Shown piece by piece: positions 12,216 to 23,330 of a DNA stretch of 64,000 nucleotides. Source of the stretch: Paulownia fortunei (Eukaryota > Streptophyta > Magnoliopsida > Lamiales > Paulowniaceae); contig CM033111.1 in NCBI GenBank assembly GCA_019321725.1, positions 3,286,001 to 3,350,000 of the forward strand, read 5' to 3'. The position numbers were made by a program, and so were the translations under genes. The notes beneath the pieces are model-generated. The model did not search any database. It was given only the letters and a program-made list of their open reading frames with translations, and was not told the DNA's origin. How positions within the stretch are numbered: position 1 is the first letter of the stretch; the number at the start of each line of letters is the position of its first letter.

Positions 12216-15200
12216 ATGTCATTTACATCTCCATCCCCAAATTCTCCAGTTGTTGCTGCCCCACCAGCTTCCTCCAACTCTCCACCACCTCAGCCATCCT
12301 CTCCGCCTCCTAGTCCTACAAATTCTCCCCCACCGGACCCTCCTAGTGCACCTCCAACCACTGTCACTCCATCACCACCATCCCCTCCTCCGACCAGTTT
12401 AATCCCATCTCCTCCATCATCGTCCACACCTCCCATGGCTTCTCCACCCCCAACATCTCCTCCTCCTGCGTCATTAAGTCCACCCCCTCAACCTTCTGGT
12501 CCACCTCCAACATCACCTCCACCTCCCATTGATCCACCAACTAACTCACCACCTCCTCCGTCAACTAATCCACCTCCACCCCCATCATCTGTACCACCTG
12601 AAAGGCCACCTCCACCCCCCCCTCAGCCGCCAAATAATGCCCCACCTCCGCCTACTACAAAACCACCACAAAGCTCACCTCCACCAACACAGGCCCCTAA
12701 GAATTCAGCACCCCCACCATCACCTAAGCCCCCTGAAAGTTCCCCTCCCCCACCATTGTCTAAACCACCCCAAAATTCACCAGCACCACCATTTGTGCCA
12801 CCCCCTAACTCTGGCACAACTCCAGTTCCAACTCCTTCTCCACCAGCATCTCCACCATCTTCAAATTCTCCTCCACAGTCATCACCGCCACCTGCAATAC
12901 GAACATCACCACCGCCTCCCATCATTGTGTCACCACCATCCCGTACTCCTCCTTCACCATCCATAGTTCCGCCAGGTATTCCAAGCTCCAATGATTCCAG
13001 TGGTAATACACCACAAAATTCACAATCCACAAATAATGGAGGCATTGGTACTGGAGGCACAGTGGCAATTGTTTTGGTACTTGGTCTTATAGTCCTTGGT
13101 ATCTTAGGAACTGCAGCATGCTGTGTGTGGAAGCGAAAGAAAAGAGCTTCCGGACATAACGGTGGTTACATTATGCCAACCTCTCTTGGTTCTTCTCAAG
13201 AATCAGGTAAAGTTTTTAGCACTTGACATATATCCTTTTTTATATGGAAAACAATCTAAGAAGTAATCTGACCTGTGCCCAGATTCTGCCTTACTGAAGG
13301 TGCATATGTCAGCACCCAAAAGTGGGAGTGGCTCTGCCAAGGGAATTGTCTATTCACCCCCTGAGCCTGGTGGCTTTGGCAATTCTAGGTCGTGGTTCAC
13401 CTATGAAGAATTAGTTGAGGCCACTAATGGATTTTCAGCCCAGAATCTCTTGGGTGAAGGTGGATTTGGGTCTGTGTACAAAGGAAGCCTTGCAGATGGT
13501 AGAGTTGTAGCAGTTAAGCAGTTAAAGATTGGTGGAGGGCATGGGGAGCGGGAATTCAGATCTGAAGTCGAGATAATAAGTCGTATACACCATCGCCATT
13601 TGGTTTCACTTGTCGGTTATTGCATTCACGAAAACAGAAGGCTGCTTGTATATGAATATGTCCCTAATAATAACCTCTACTTCCATCTTCATGGTAAATT
13701 TTAGGGATTAATATTGAAGGATGGATTTTTTATTATATGGCTATTGATATTTCTGTTCATGGTAAATTTTAGTGCTCAATATTGAAGGATGGATTTTTTA
13801 TGAAATGGCAATTGATATTTCTGTAACTTGTTTCAGGTGAAGGTAGGCCTGTTGTGGATTGGGCTACACGTGTGAAGATTGCTGTTGGTGCAGCTCGTGG
13901 AATAGCTTACCTTCACGAAGACTGTAAGCTGTTTATGTTCTCCTTTTCCCATTTCACATCTTTAAATTATAGAAATTTATCTCCATATTATCTCTTTTTT
14001 AACAAAAACGAGTCTCTATTTTTCTTCTCCATTTCTCTTGGATCATGACAGATTCCCCTGATTTGATTTGATTTGACTGCATTACATAGGGGATGTACAT
14101 ATTTGATTTATAAATGAATAACGTACCCAAAATGTGATGATAATGCCCCATGTAAGACAAAACCGTGATGATAATGCCCTGTGTAAGACAAAACCATTCT
14201 CAAAAGTTAAAACACTGAGAAGAGTGAGACATATCACAGTTATCGTGTTGTTTATGTAATCATGATGATTAGGTTATCTCAGTGCTCCCCTTGTTCCTCA
14301 ATGTGAAAGGGGAAGCAAAAAGAAAGAGAAGTAAATTAGCAAGTACATTAATAGCTTCTTCCCCTCAGCTCCGCAGGAAATATGATAAAAGAAAACATCT
14401 GTTTTTGACAAATAAGACTCAAGAACCCTGCAACTGAAAGTGAAAAGGGAGGGCCTTACTACTGAAGTTTGTAATGTCATTCTCTTCTTATCTCTCTTAC
14501 ATCTGCACCTTCTGATGAAAGTGAATGTTTATTGTGGCTGTTATTTGGGTGGACAGCTTGTGAACTCAGGACTAAGTAAAGCAATTTATGTCATAGTGGC
14601 CGCCTTATGTATTCTGGGGGATAAGAAATTACAGGGAGCATAATAATTTTTTTGCTTTAATTGTTCATTATTCTCTTTCTGTTTGTTTCTAAGTTGTTTT
14701 CTTTTTTGGAAGAGATGCTAAAGAAATTTGGGCCGGTTTTATGGATTACTAAAACAAAAGATGATCCATTATTTAGTGAGTAATTAGGGACAATAACATA
14801 TTCTGGGATTGTACACTCTCAATCTTGAATTTATTCTGGTATTTTGATCTTTTAATGTCGGTAACTTTATATATCTTATACCATAATAAAGAGAAGGATA
14901 TTAATTTTCTAACATGTTGGTTAATCTTCAGGCCATCCTCGTATTATCCATAGAGATATCAAGTCATCAAACATCCTTCTAGATAACAACTTTGAAGCTC
15001 GGGTATGTCCAGTTCTGGCAAACTCTATATTTTTGTCTTTCAGAATATATCTTGAAAATCTGCTTTTTTCAGGTTTCTGATTTTGGACTGGCTAGATTAG
15101 CTGTGGATGCAAATACACATATTACCACACGCGTAATGGGAACTTTTGGGTAAGTGGTCATCCAGAAATGGTCTTCATGTTCAATGAAAGCTAGTGTAAG

Positions 15201-17399
15201 CATTGTTTAGTAGTTTTCTTATTCTAATACCAGAGTTGGTTTGGGTTTCAGGTATATGGCTCCCGAGTATGCATCCAGTGGTAAGTTGACTGAAAAGTCT
15301 GACGTATATTCTTGTGGAGTTGTACTTTTGGAGTTAATTACTGGACGCAAGCCTGTAGATACATCTCAGCCCCTAGGGGATGAGAGCCTGGTTGAGTGGG
15401 TAAGTACATTATACACGGATTCATTATATAACGACAGGCCTAGATCTATGTCATCAAATGGCCTTTTCATACCTCAGAATGCATGTCTGAATTGTACATT
15501 TCTAAGATCTAATTGGTTGGGGGCATTCTTTTTTATCTGTCCGGAAGCATGCATTTGATCATCGTGCAACTTTTGCGCACTTTCTATTTTCACTGCCACT
15601 CGATTGTTATTGCAAGTGAATGTTATTTTTGAGCTGTTAGACTTGGGTGCTTCTGTTATAATACTTAGTGGTCTAAACTTTCAGGTAGTTTTTCCCTCGG
15701 AAACAGCTTCTATATATGAAATTGGTTATGTCTTAAGTGACTTCAAGATTCACAAATAGAACCAATGGTTTGAGTATTTGGGAGGACTTGTGAACTGACT
15801 CAACAGTTCCAGTAATCTGGATTCATCAAAAGGCAAAGTCACTCTATTACATCTTTGAGCTTAACTTATGGTCACTCTATAACATCTTTGGACTTAACTT
15901 ATAGGTTGATAGCCTAATATGTCTGCTGAGAAATAATTAAAGGCTCTTTCTCAATTGGATTTTTGAGTGATGATCTTAAAAAAGCGACACAAATTGGGAG
16001 AAGTGAGAGTGTCTTGCCTGCTACGTCTTCCGCCTTCAGTGGATTAACAGACCAAAACCAGTTCTGATCCCCCAACCAGAAGCTAGGAATGGATCCTTAG
16101 GAAGGTTTCTGGACTTCTGTTGTATGAAAATAAATGTTTGAAGTCATCAGCCTAGTAAATTATGCATAAGATAATAACTACTTCGGATGTAGAGCTCAGT
16201 TCTATAGCCAGTTGAGGGTAGTATGAGAGCAGGCCAACTTTCACAGTCCCAAACCTCCCCATGGATCAAAAGAAATCTGCTTTTTTTTTTTTGTATTTCC
16301 CTGTGTTGGTAACAACAATTTAAACCCAAGATCAGCAAAATCAAGAACATAAGACCCTATGCCAAATTTGGGATCTCTTTTGAGGCATTTTGTGGAGTCC
16401 CACAATTATGATATGTCTTTCCAATATACTTATATTTCCAACTTATATAGTTAAAACAAAGATCTGAAAATACCTTATTGTGGACAATTCTGTGTCTCAG
16501 TGAGTGCCAACACAACACACACACACACAGGTTTTTACAATTACAGCATGGATTACATTTTTATATGCAGAATTAAAAAGTGCATTTCCATTGGTTTTAT
16601 TGCTAGAGTAAAGGTGTTAACATTAGCCTTGTCCCAGATATTGGTCTTCTCAGCTAAAGTAACTTCTCTGCCTTAAACTGTGTAAGGGTCCACTTCATGG
16701 GTTGTTGGGCCAATAATGTCCATGTGATGAAGAAATCTTACCTGTTTTTGTTTTCTTTTAATATGAAATTCCTAAATTTAGTTGCAAAGTCTTGTAAAAA
16801 GGTGTTATTTCCATCCTAATTACCACCCAGCCTTTAGTCTCTCTATATTCTCAAACAGTTGCTGAATTGGGAGCATAAACTGAATACAGTTATGATGTAA
16901 ATAGAAATTCATAAGTTTTGTCATCTAATTTCTCTCTCTTTCAGGCTCGACCTTTGCTAAGTCATGCACTTGAGACACAGGAGTTTGAGGGGTTGGCAGA
17001 TCCCAGGCTTGAAAGACATTATGTTGACGGCGAAATGTTCCGAATGATTGAAGCTGCAGCAGCGTGTGTGCGCCATTCATCTGCAAAGAGACCCAAGATG
17101 GGTCAGGTAATAATGTTTTTAGAGCGAATTCAGATTTCTGTATAACTTTTTCAGCTATACATGGTGATGGAGTTTTGCCAACTTTCCAGGTCGCGAGGGC
17201 TTTGGACAGTATGGCTACCGCAGATTTGACAAACGGAATGAAAGTGGGGGAAAGTGGAATGTTTAACTCTGCACAACAGTCTGAAGAAATAAGATTGTTT
17301 CGGAGGATGGCATTTGGTAGTCAAGATTATAGTACAGGTTTTTTCAGACAGAATAGCTGGAGTAGTGAAGGGAATCAGGTAAATAGCCGGAGACAATGA
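12216..17399 (+). CDS. PERK: Proline-rich extensin-like receptor protein kinase (PERK)
   Basis: Eight exons: 12216-13206, 13283-13693, 13837-13923, 14932-15002, 15073-15149, 15252-15399, 16945-17106 and 17190-17399, coding 718 aa. Residues 1 to about 280 form a Pro/Ser-rich extracellular domain with many SPPPP and PPPSP motifs and no classical signal peptide, as is usual in PERKs. A membrane segment spans about 283-305 and is followed by a KRKKR stop-transfer cluster. The cytoplasmic Ser/Thr kinase has a Gly-rich loop GEGGFG (388-393), the ATP lysine in VAVK (409), HRDIKSSN with Asp505, DFG (523-525) and APE (549-551), so it should be active and of the RD type. PERKs sit in the plasma membrane and contact the cell wall. 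The ATG at 12216 is used because the four codons before it begin with GTG. Intron 6 is 1545 bp. Intron 2 carries a duplicated donor site. Which PERK paralogue this is cannot be told. Confidence 0.95.
13688..13823 (+). repeat. 68 bp direct duplication copying the PERK intron 2 donor
   Basis: Two adjacent near-identical units (13688-13755 and 13756-13823) each begin TTCATGGTAAATTTTAG. The first contains the end of exon 2 and its donor (exon ends 13693). The second contains an equivalent donor whose exon side would end at 13761. Use of the second donor adds 68 bases, shifts the frame and meets TAG within five codons. Confidence 0.9.
14134..14195 (+). repeat. 31 bp tandem duplication in PERK intron 3
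   Basis: Two units (14134-14164 and 14165-14195), both beginning GTGATGATAATGCCC and ending GTAAGACAAAACC, differ at only a few positions. Confidence 0.85.
15838..15904 (+). repeat. 33-34 bp tandem duplication in PERK intron 6
   Basis: Two adjacent units start at 15838 and 15871. Both begin GTCACTCTAT and share ACATCTTTG and TTAACTTAT blocks in the same order. Confidence 0.85.
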
Positions 17400-17630
17400 T
17401 GCACTGAAGTTCCCAAGGTTTTTTCCAACCAAAGTTGAATATATTGATGTAATTGCCAATGGCAATTCAGCTTCTATCTCCACTTTGCTGTATCTAATTT
17501 AGAACATGAGTTAGGTTTTTTGTGAGTTGGTTGATTTTGGCTCATACATATGTTATGTGCTTTCTTTTTGTTGGGGCAATTTTTCCCTGTAAATAGAAGA
17601 AATTTTTTGTCTTCTGTACCATATATTTGT

Positions 17631-17636
17631 AATAAA
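17631..17636 (+). terminator. Candidate poly(A) signal of PERK
   Basis: AATAAA lies 232 bases after the PERK stop codon, in T-rich DNA typical of a plant 3' end. Confidence 0.5.
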
Positions 17637-17639
17637 GTT

Positions 17640-20617
17640 GATCCAATTTTGCTCTTTAACCAGCTAATTATTGTATTTCTTATTATACTTTACGAATAAT
17701 ATATTTAAAACCTAAAAATTATATCAAAATTATTTATAGGTATTAATTGAGTTTCATAGTTCATACAACTGAAACTATAAATCCTAAATTTTAAAAAATT
17801 ATTAATTATTGTTAAGTAGTTTTCGTCATAATAAAAATGTCAATATTATAATGGCACATAAAGTATTTGGCATGTAGTATATAAATAAATACAAGCATGA
17901 CTTTATACAAACATAAAGTATGAATAATACGTGGTTTTGTTCTCAAATAATTTTTTTATATTCATAGCATACTTTTTTTCATTAAATTTTTAACAAATAA
18001 ATATAATGTATTTTTTATGTATTAAATTTTATTTTTTTCTTATTAAGTATTTAACTAACTGGGTACCACAACCTAATTGGATTTTGCTGTGATCATGTCC
18101 TTTTCAAGAACATACCTGCGGGCGGATCCAGGCTCATGAAGATACGAGAATGCCTTTTTCTCTAATTTTATCAAAATTATAGTATTTTGTGGTTATATAT
18201 GAAAATTACAGAGTCAAGAAAGCTTGTTTAGTTTAAATTACTTTATCAATTAAACATAGAGAATTCGTTTATTTCTTTTAATGTTTTTAGTAAGTATGAG
18301 CAATTATTTTGAAGTTTGATTTTTTTCCAGATATCAAACGGTGAAAAAATGAAAGTAATACTGTTCTACAAAATTGAATTAATCCAAAATATAATTAATA
18401 TTTTATAACTAAATTATTAATCACAAGAATAGCTTAAATCAAATTGGTCCTAAATTTATTGTCATCTTAATATTTTCATCATTTTCTATAAATAGGAATA
18501 GGAGGTTTACTTAATTTCAATATAAATACATATTTTTAGTTATTCCTATGAATTCTTTTCTATATATGATATTAAAAATTTGAATAAGCTAATTGGGAAA
18601 TGGATTGAAAGTGCCATTACGGTTGCGCATTAGAAAGTTTTATCATAATCAATAAGCTATAAATTCTAGTAATTGGACTCCAATTAATTATGTGGCATGG
18701 ATCGATTTGGGCAGGTGCTCGGAAAGTACCACGAAGAAAGCCCGCAGTACCTCAGAAAAGCTCATAGTACAACCAAACATCACAAGAAAGCAAGTTTTGC
18801 CTTTTTCTTTCCTCTCTTTTTTTTTTTTTTTCAGGAAATAAAGTATGAAACCAAAAAAAAAAAAAAACAAAGATTCCCATAGTCAAAGAATAGAAGGGAG
18901 AGATTAATTGGTATTTCACTTTTTGAAAAAATTATATATTTAAAATAAAAGGGTGAGATAAAATAGTTTTAGAAGAAGGAGAAAATTTTTAAGATTATGT
19001 TTGGACTAAAATATAATAATAGTTGATGTAAGATATTTTTCACTTGAAATGGTAGATAAATTTTTTTGAGAATAATATGTAGATAAGTGATAATTGTATA
19101 GTAATTATAAATGGTATGACAATTTTATCTTTTTTTGAAAAAATGTTTTAATATGAATATATTTTGAGATGAATTTCTTCAAAAATCACCAAGAGTGCCA
19201 GTTGAGGGTGTCTCTGAAAAATTCTGTCTTTTCTTCACAAGTATCAGTTTGGCTCCTCAGATCTGATGCCTAGATTCTCTTCCTTTCTTTTTCTTTTTTC
19301 TTTCAAAGACCCCCTCCCTGGAGGGGTGGGAGGCGGGGGGTGGTTGCAGAAATAATGAGTGCATAAACTGGCATGGCGATGAAAGAGTGGGTGATGAACT
19401 TGTGAGGAACCTGCATGCTCTTGGCGGTGCTAAAATAATAGTTGCAAAATATGGCCGCTGGGAGGACAGGTGTACTGTTTGCCACCTACTGTGCAGTGTG
19501 CACATTTTCAGTGTCTTTTTTTTTTTTTTTTCCTTCTGGCTAAAAAAAATTATTTACATTTGCATTGGGTGGAAAATCCTGGAAAAGGGAACCTCAAAGA
19601 ATTCATTTAGTTTTTTTTTTTTTTTTTGCATTTCATATTTATGTATTTATCCACAATGATATATAAACATAATACATAAGGCTAAATCGTGGGTGTAAAC
19701 AAGTTTATTAAGAGTCATTTGTTACAATGAAAAGATATTATTTTGTTAGAAATTTAAATGTTAATAGACGGGATATATTTTCTATTATCATAAATCTCTG
19801 TATCTTTTCCACAAGGAAAAATAATACATGTCATCGATTTTGCATCACTTAACCATCACCGATTTTAATTATGTAAATAACCATTTTATTATGTTAAGAA
19901 CTTATTGTGTGAAATTTTTGAAATGTGTATTTAATTAATAATTTCTTTGTTAAAAAGGTGACTAAATTAGTAGCCACACATATATCCATCATATTTTACC
20001 TATTAATTTAATGCGCTATGGTACATTGATTTCTTACCTATTCTATATTAAATGATTGATTTCTTACAAAATAAATGGAAAAAGTAACTGGCATGTATAA
20101 AAAGATTTCATAGCCACCACTATTGACTTTGGATCATCATTTTTTTACCTTTTTCAAATTTTTACTCTAATTTGATAATTATAAATGCATGTTTAAATAA
20201 ATAAAATATTTTTTAAATATTTAACATATATATATATATATGAAATAAAATACAAAATATCAAATTCAAATAGAATATCCAATGTAATTTTCCGAAATCA
20301 TTTTATTAGTCACGATGGAAAGGTAAAAATTAGTTGAAAGAATTCACCAAGAATAGGTCACGTCTTTGCAATAAGATATAACCTTATATTGCCCAAGACT
20401 TCCATGCCATATTCACAGTCTTTATTGTTCTTCCTTCCCCTTTCATACTACGCGCTTTCTCTTTTGGATCATTCATTGATTCATTCATCTTAAAAACAAG
20501 CTCAACCCCACAACTTCAAACGGTCCAAAAACCAAGTTGAACCAAGAAAAAAAAAAACAAAGAAAACACAAATTCTTGCATCTTTATTCATCCTTAATCC
20601 CTCCTTTCTCAACCATT
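17640..20617. other. Intergenic region between PERK and the CML gene
   Basis: Mostly AT-rich. Two patches differ in composition. At 18697 an ATG starts about 30 reasonably complex codons (MDRFGQVLGKYHEES) that run into a poly-T tract. At 19310-19500 there is a GC-richer island with an exon-like frame, listed separately. Poly-T and poly-A tracts lie at 18818-18869, 19517-19531 and 19611-19627. The last 100-200 bases before 20618 are the likely CML leader. Confidence 0.5.
19350..19469 (+). other. Orphan exon-like open segment, product unknown
   Basis: A 120 bp stretch is preceded by TTGCAG and followed by a GT (GACAG|GTGTAC). With phase 1 at entry it reads 39 uninterrupted codons, including WHGDERVGDELVRNLHALGG and a KYGRWED end. 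Codon content is more balanced than in the AT-rich surroundings. I do not recognise the protein and find no partner exon nearby. It may be a gene fragment left by a transposition or duplication, or chance. Confidence 0.2.
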
Positions 20618-21103
20618 ATGATGGCTAAGATCCAATCTGATCAGCTTAAACAGCTGAACGACATCTTCAAACGGTTCGACATGGACCACGACGGCAGCCT
20701 TACCCAGCTGGAGCTAGCCGCCCTCCTACGGTCCCTCGGCCTCAAGCCAAACGGTGATCAAATCCATGTCCTTTTGGCCAACATGGATGCCAATGGCAAT
20801 GGCTCCATTGAATTTGATGAATTGGTTGAAGCCATGTTGCCTGACATTAATGAACAAGTCTTGATCAACCAAGACCAGCTCATGGAGGTGTTCCGGTCTT
20901 TCGACCGCGACGGCAACGGCTACATAACGGCGGCGGAGCTGGCCGGACAGATGGCTAAGATGGGACACCCCCTCACGTACCGGGAGCTAAGTGAGATGAT
21001 GCAAGAGGCCGACACGAATGGCGATGGCGTCATCAGCTTCAATGAGTTTGCTAACATCTTGGGGAAGTCAGCAGTTGATTACCTCGGCCTCTCTGTCTCC
21101 TAG
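20618..21103 (+). CDS. Calmodulin-like calcium-binding protein, CML15/16 type
   Basis: A single-exon gene of 161 aa. There are four EF-hands with canonical 12-residue loops: 21-32 (DMDHDGSLTQLE), 57-68 (DANGNGSIEFDE), 96-107 (DRDGNGYITAAE) and 132-143 (DTNGDGVISFNE). All have Asp at position 1 and Glu at 12, so all four should bind calcium. The segment LAALLRSLGLKPNGDQIHVL and the C-terminal KSAVDYLGL are typical of Arabidopsis CML15/CML16. These are small cytosolic or nuclear calcium sensors that act by binding target proteins. No myristoylation or prenylation motif is visible. The ATG at 20618 is the first in frame; the open codons upstream (from 20537) contain no ATG. A second ATG follows at 20621. 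The coding region is much more GC-rich than its flanks. An AATAAA lies at about 21229. Confidence 0.95.
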   Translation: MMAKIQSDQLKQLNDIFKRFDMDHDGSLTQLELAALLRSLGLKPNGDQIHVLLANMDANGNGSIEFDELVEAMLPDINEQVLINQDQLMEVFRSFDRDGNGYITAAELAGQMAKMGHPLTYRELSEMMQEADTNGDGVISFNEFANILGKSAVDYLGLSVS

Positions 21104-23330
21104 GCTTTGCCAAATTAAGGTTGATTCTGATTTTGGTATATATGTTCTGATTAACACTGTACATGTTTGTACTGATTCAATCAATCTTGTTGGGAAAAAT
21201 GGCATTGTTGTTTATGATGTCATTGGAAAAAATAAATGGCATGGTTGATGATGCTGATGATGACCATGGATGACATGACGACTTGGTCTAATTGAATTTT
21301 TTTCTTTAATGTGTTATTGATAATGTAAGACTGATGATTTCTTTCTTGTTCTTTTTCTTTTTTGTTTTAGTTAGGCTTCTCTTGTACATGATTTAAGGAA
21401 AATTTGCCAGAATAGCAAGTTGTACCATATAATATGATGTTGAAGTCATGTATTGCCATGAATGTACATGACTTATTTAGAAGGGCAAGAAAAACTGCAA
21501 CATCTTTGAGCTAATTATTGGCAGCCTTCCTATTGTTTAATGACAAGAAAATGACATTTCACCTGTCTGCTGTTTAGACAATGAAGTATTAAGATTCTTG
21601 TTCTTCATGGTGAATGGACAATTTTTGTTTCTTCACATAATAATATCCTCTCTCTACCAGCCCTCTTGGCTGTTTTAACAAATAACAGTCATCCTTATTT
21701 TACAATATATATCTGCCCTTATTAGGTGTTATCTAAAATATTTGTGTTCAATGGAGATTCTCTATGGGGATGGAAGAGGCCCAACTACATTTTTGCTGCC
21801 TCTTGCCTCTATTCTTGTAGTAGTAGTTTTACCAGGTATTTGCTTTGACATTGAAAGAAACAAACAAGCAAGCATTTATTTTTGCAGTAATTTACCCCAA
21901 CTCACTTTTGGCTGTAATTCTGATCAACTGATGGCCTTTTTAGTTACAAGTATTCTCTATATTTAGGTTCATGATTTTCCAACCTGAATTTTAGCCTTTA
22001 TGTTTACTGTAGATGGCACTGTCATCAAAAAGATTCCCCCTTTTGGCATGACACTTAAATGGGACAAACTTGATACTCTTTTTAATGATTTATCTATAAT
22101 TTTTTGAGTGTGTCTGAATATTGATGCTCTCTCACAATGCATTATGCTGTTACATCTGTTTAGAGTTGGAAAGTGCAGCTGTCCTGCTTCCTCCGTTGAC
22201 TTTATCAATTGATTAGTATGTCTTAGAACTGCACAAACAGAATTGTCCGGAAAAATTTAATCTTGTTCGATATTGTTAATCCAATCAAAATCCGTTTGAA
22301 ACCAGCCCTTTTAAGTTGTAAGGAAGAGAATTTTCAAATGAGGAACTCTCTATCAGCAGATAGCGTGTGTGAAAAATCTCACCTTCTCCAGCTCAGTTTA
22401 AACATTAGCCGTCTCTTCTTAGGAGAATTTTGTGTAGAATATGAGATTGAATCTATATTCAAACTTCCATTTTGTTTTATCCTGAAATTATGTTTGTTTA
22501 CAGGTTTTCCTGGTGGTATGAGTCACCTTATAACATGATGTTGGTTTGTAACTTTGTATGAGGCATCTGATAAGAATAAGCAGTCAATTTTTTCCTCCAA
22601 TTAACTAAATAAAACTATTAAAGATTGATTGAATATGAAAAAGAATTTTAATTAGTGGAAACACACAGAACTTTCATCAGTTTTAAGATTAGGAAATTGT
22701 TTCATCACTTGCTGTAATTTTTTGACACCTCAGTCTATGCACCTACTTTCAAATGACCTGTAGTAGATGGGGCTTCTGAGTTTTCCTCTCTTCCTTAATG
22801 AGTTTTCTTGATTTCACAGACAAATCTTCTCTTTTTTTATGTTTCTACCAATGTACCAAAATGCAATTTAGAAGTTCATCTATAAGGAATAGATCAATAA
22901 AATCAGTAGCTTTTTGATCGAACCAGTGCACTACCAATACTGGATCACTCAATATGAAAGAACACCAGCGAACATTTAGAATGTACAGAGGGAACTCTTT
23001 ATCTCTTTCTCATCCTTATTCCCATAATCAAAAAGTATTTTTTCTCACTTACTATTGTGACGATATCGAATTGTACAAGGTACAAAATTGAACTAATCTC
23101 CTTCCAGTGCTAATGTCAAAATATACAAACTAATGGGGCCAATGCAAAGTTTGGTACAACATTTGGTACATCAGAATTATACCTCTGTACAGACCTTGAG
23201 GTCCTAGGTGTATACTTGAAAATAGAACCAGCCCCACAATCATGTACAATGGACAGAGCTCCAAACTTAAAGCAGGCGTCAGAGTCGCAAAGTTTTACCA
23301 GCAGGCAATCAAAAGGCACACCTGCAGATG
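21104..23330. other. Convergent intergenic region between the CML and ALA genes
   Basis: This holds the 3' UTR of the CML gene on the left (to about 21.4 kb) and that of the ALA gene on the right (from about 23.0 kb). The middle has scattered open frames without ATG starts or recognisable domains. I see no gene between them. Confidence 0.6.

Noticed and set aside
12623..13060. Gly-rich minus-strand frame opposite the PERK proline domain
   Set aside because: It is the mirror image of proline codons and has no independent support. The same holds for minus-strand frames opposite the arabinogalactan gene (59501-60108).
20537..20617. N-terminal extension of the CML protein
   Set aside because: The open codons have no ATG (the first is TTG) and are Lys-rich leader sequence. 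The CML15/16 family starts near 20618.
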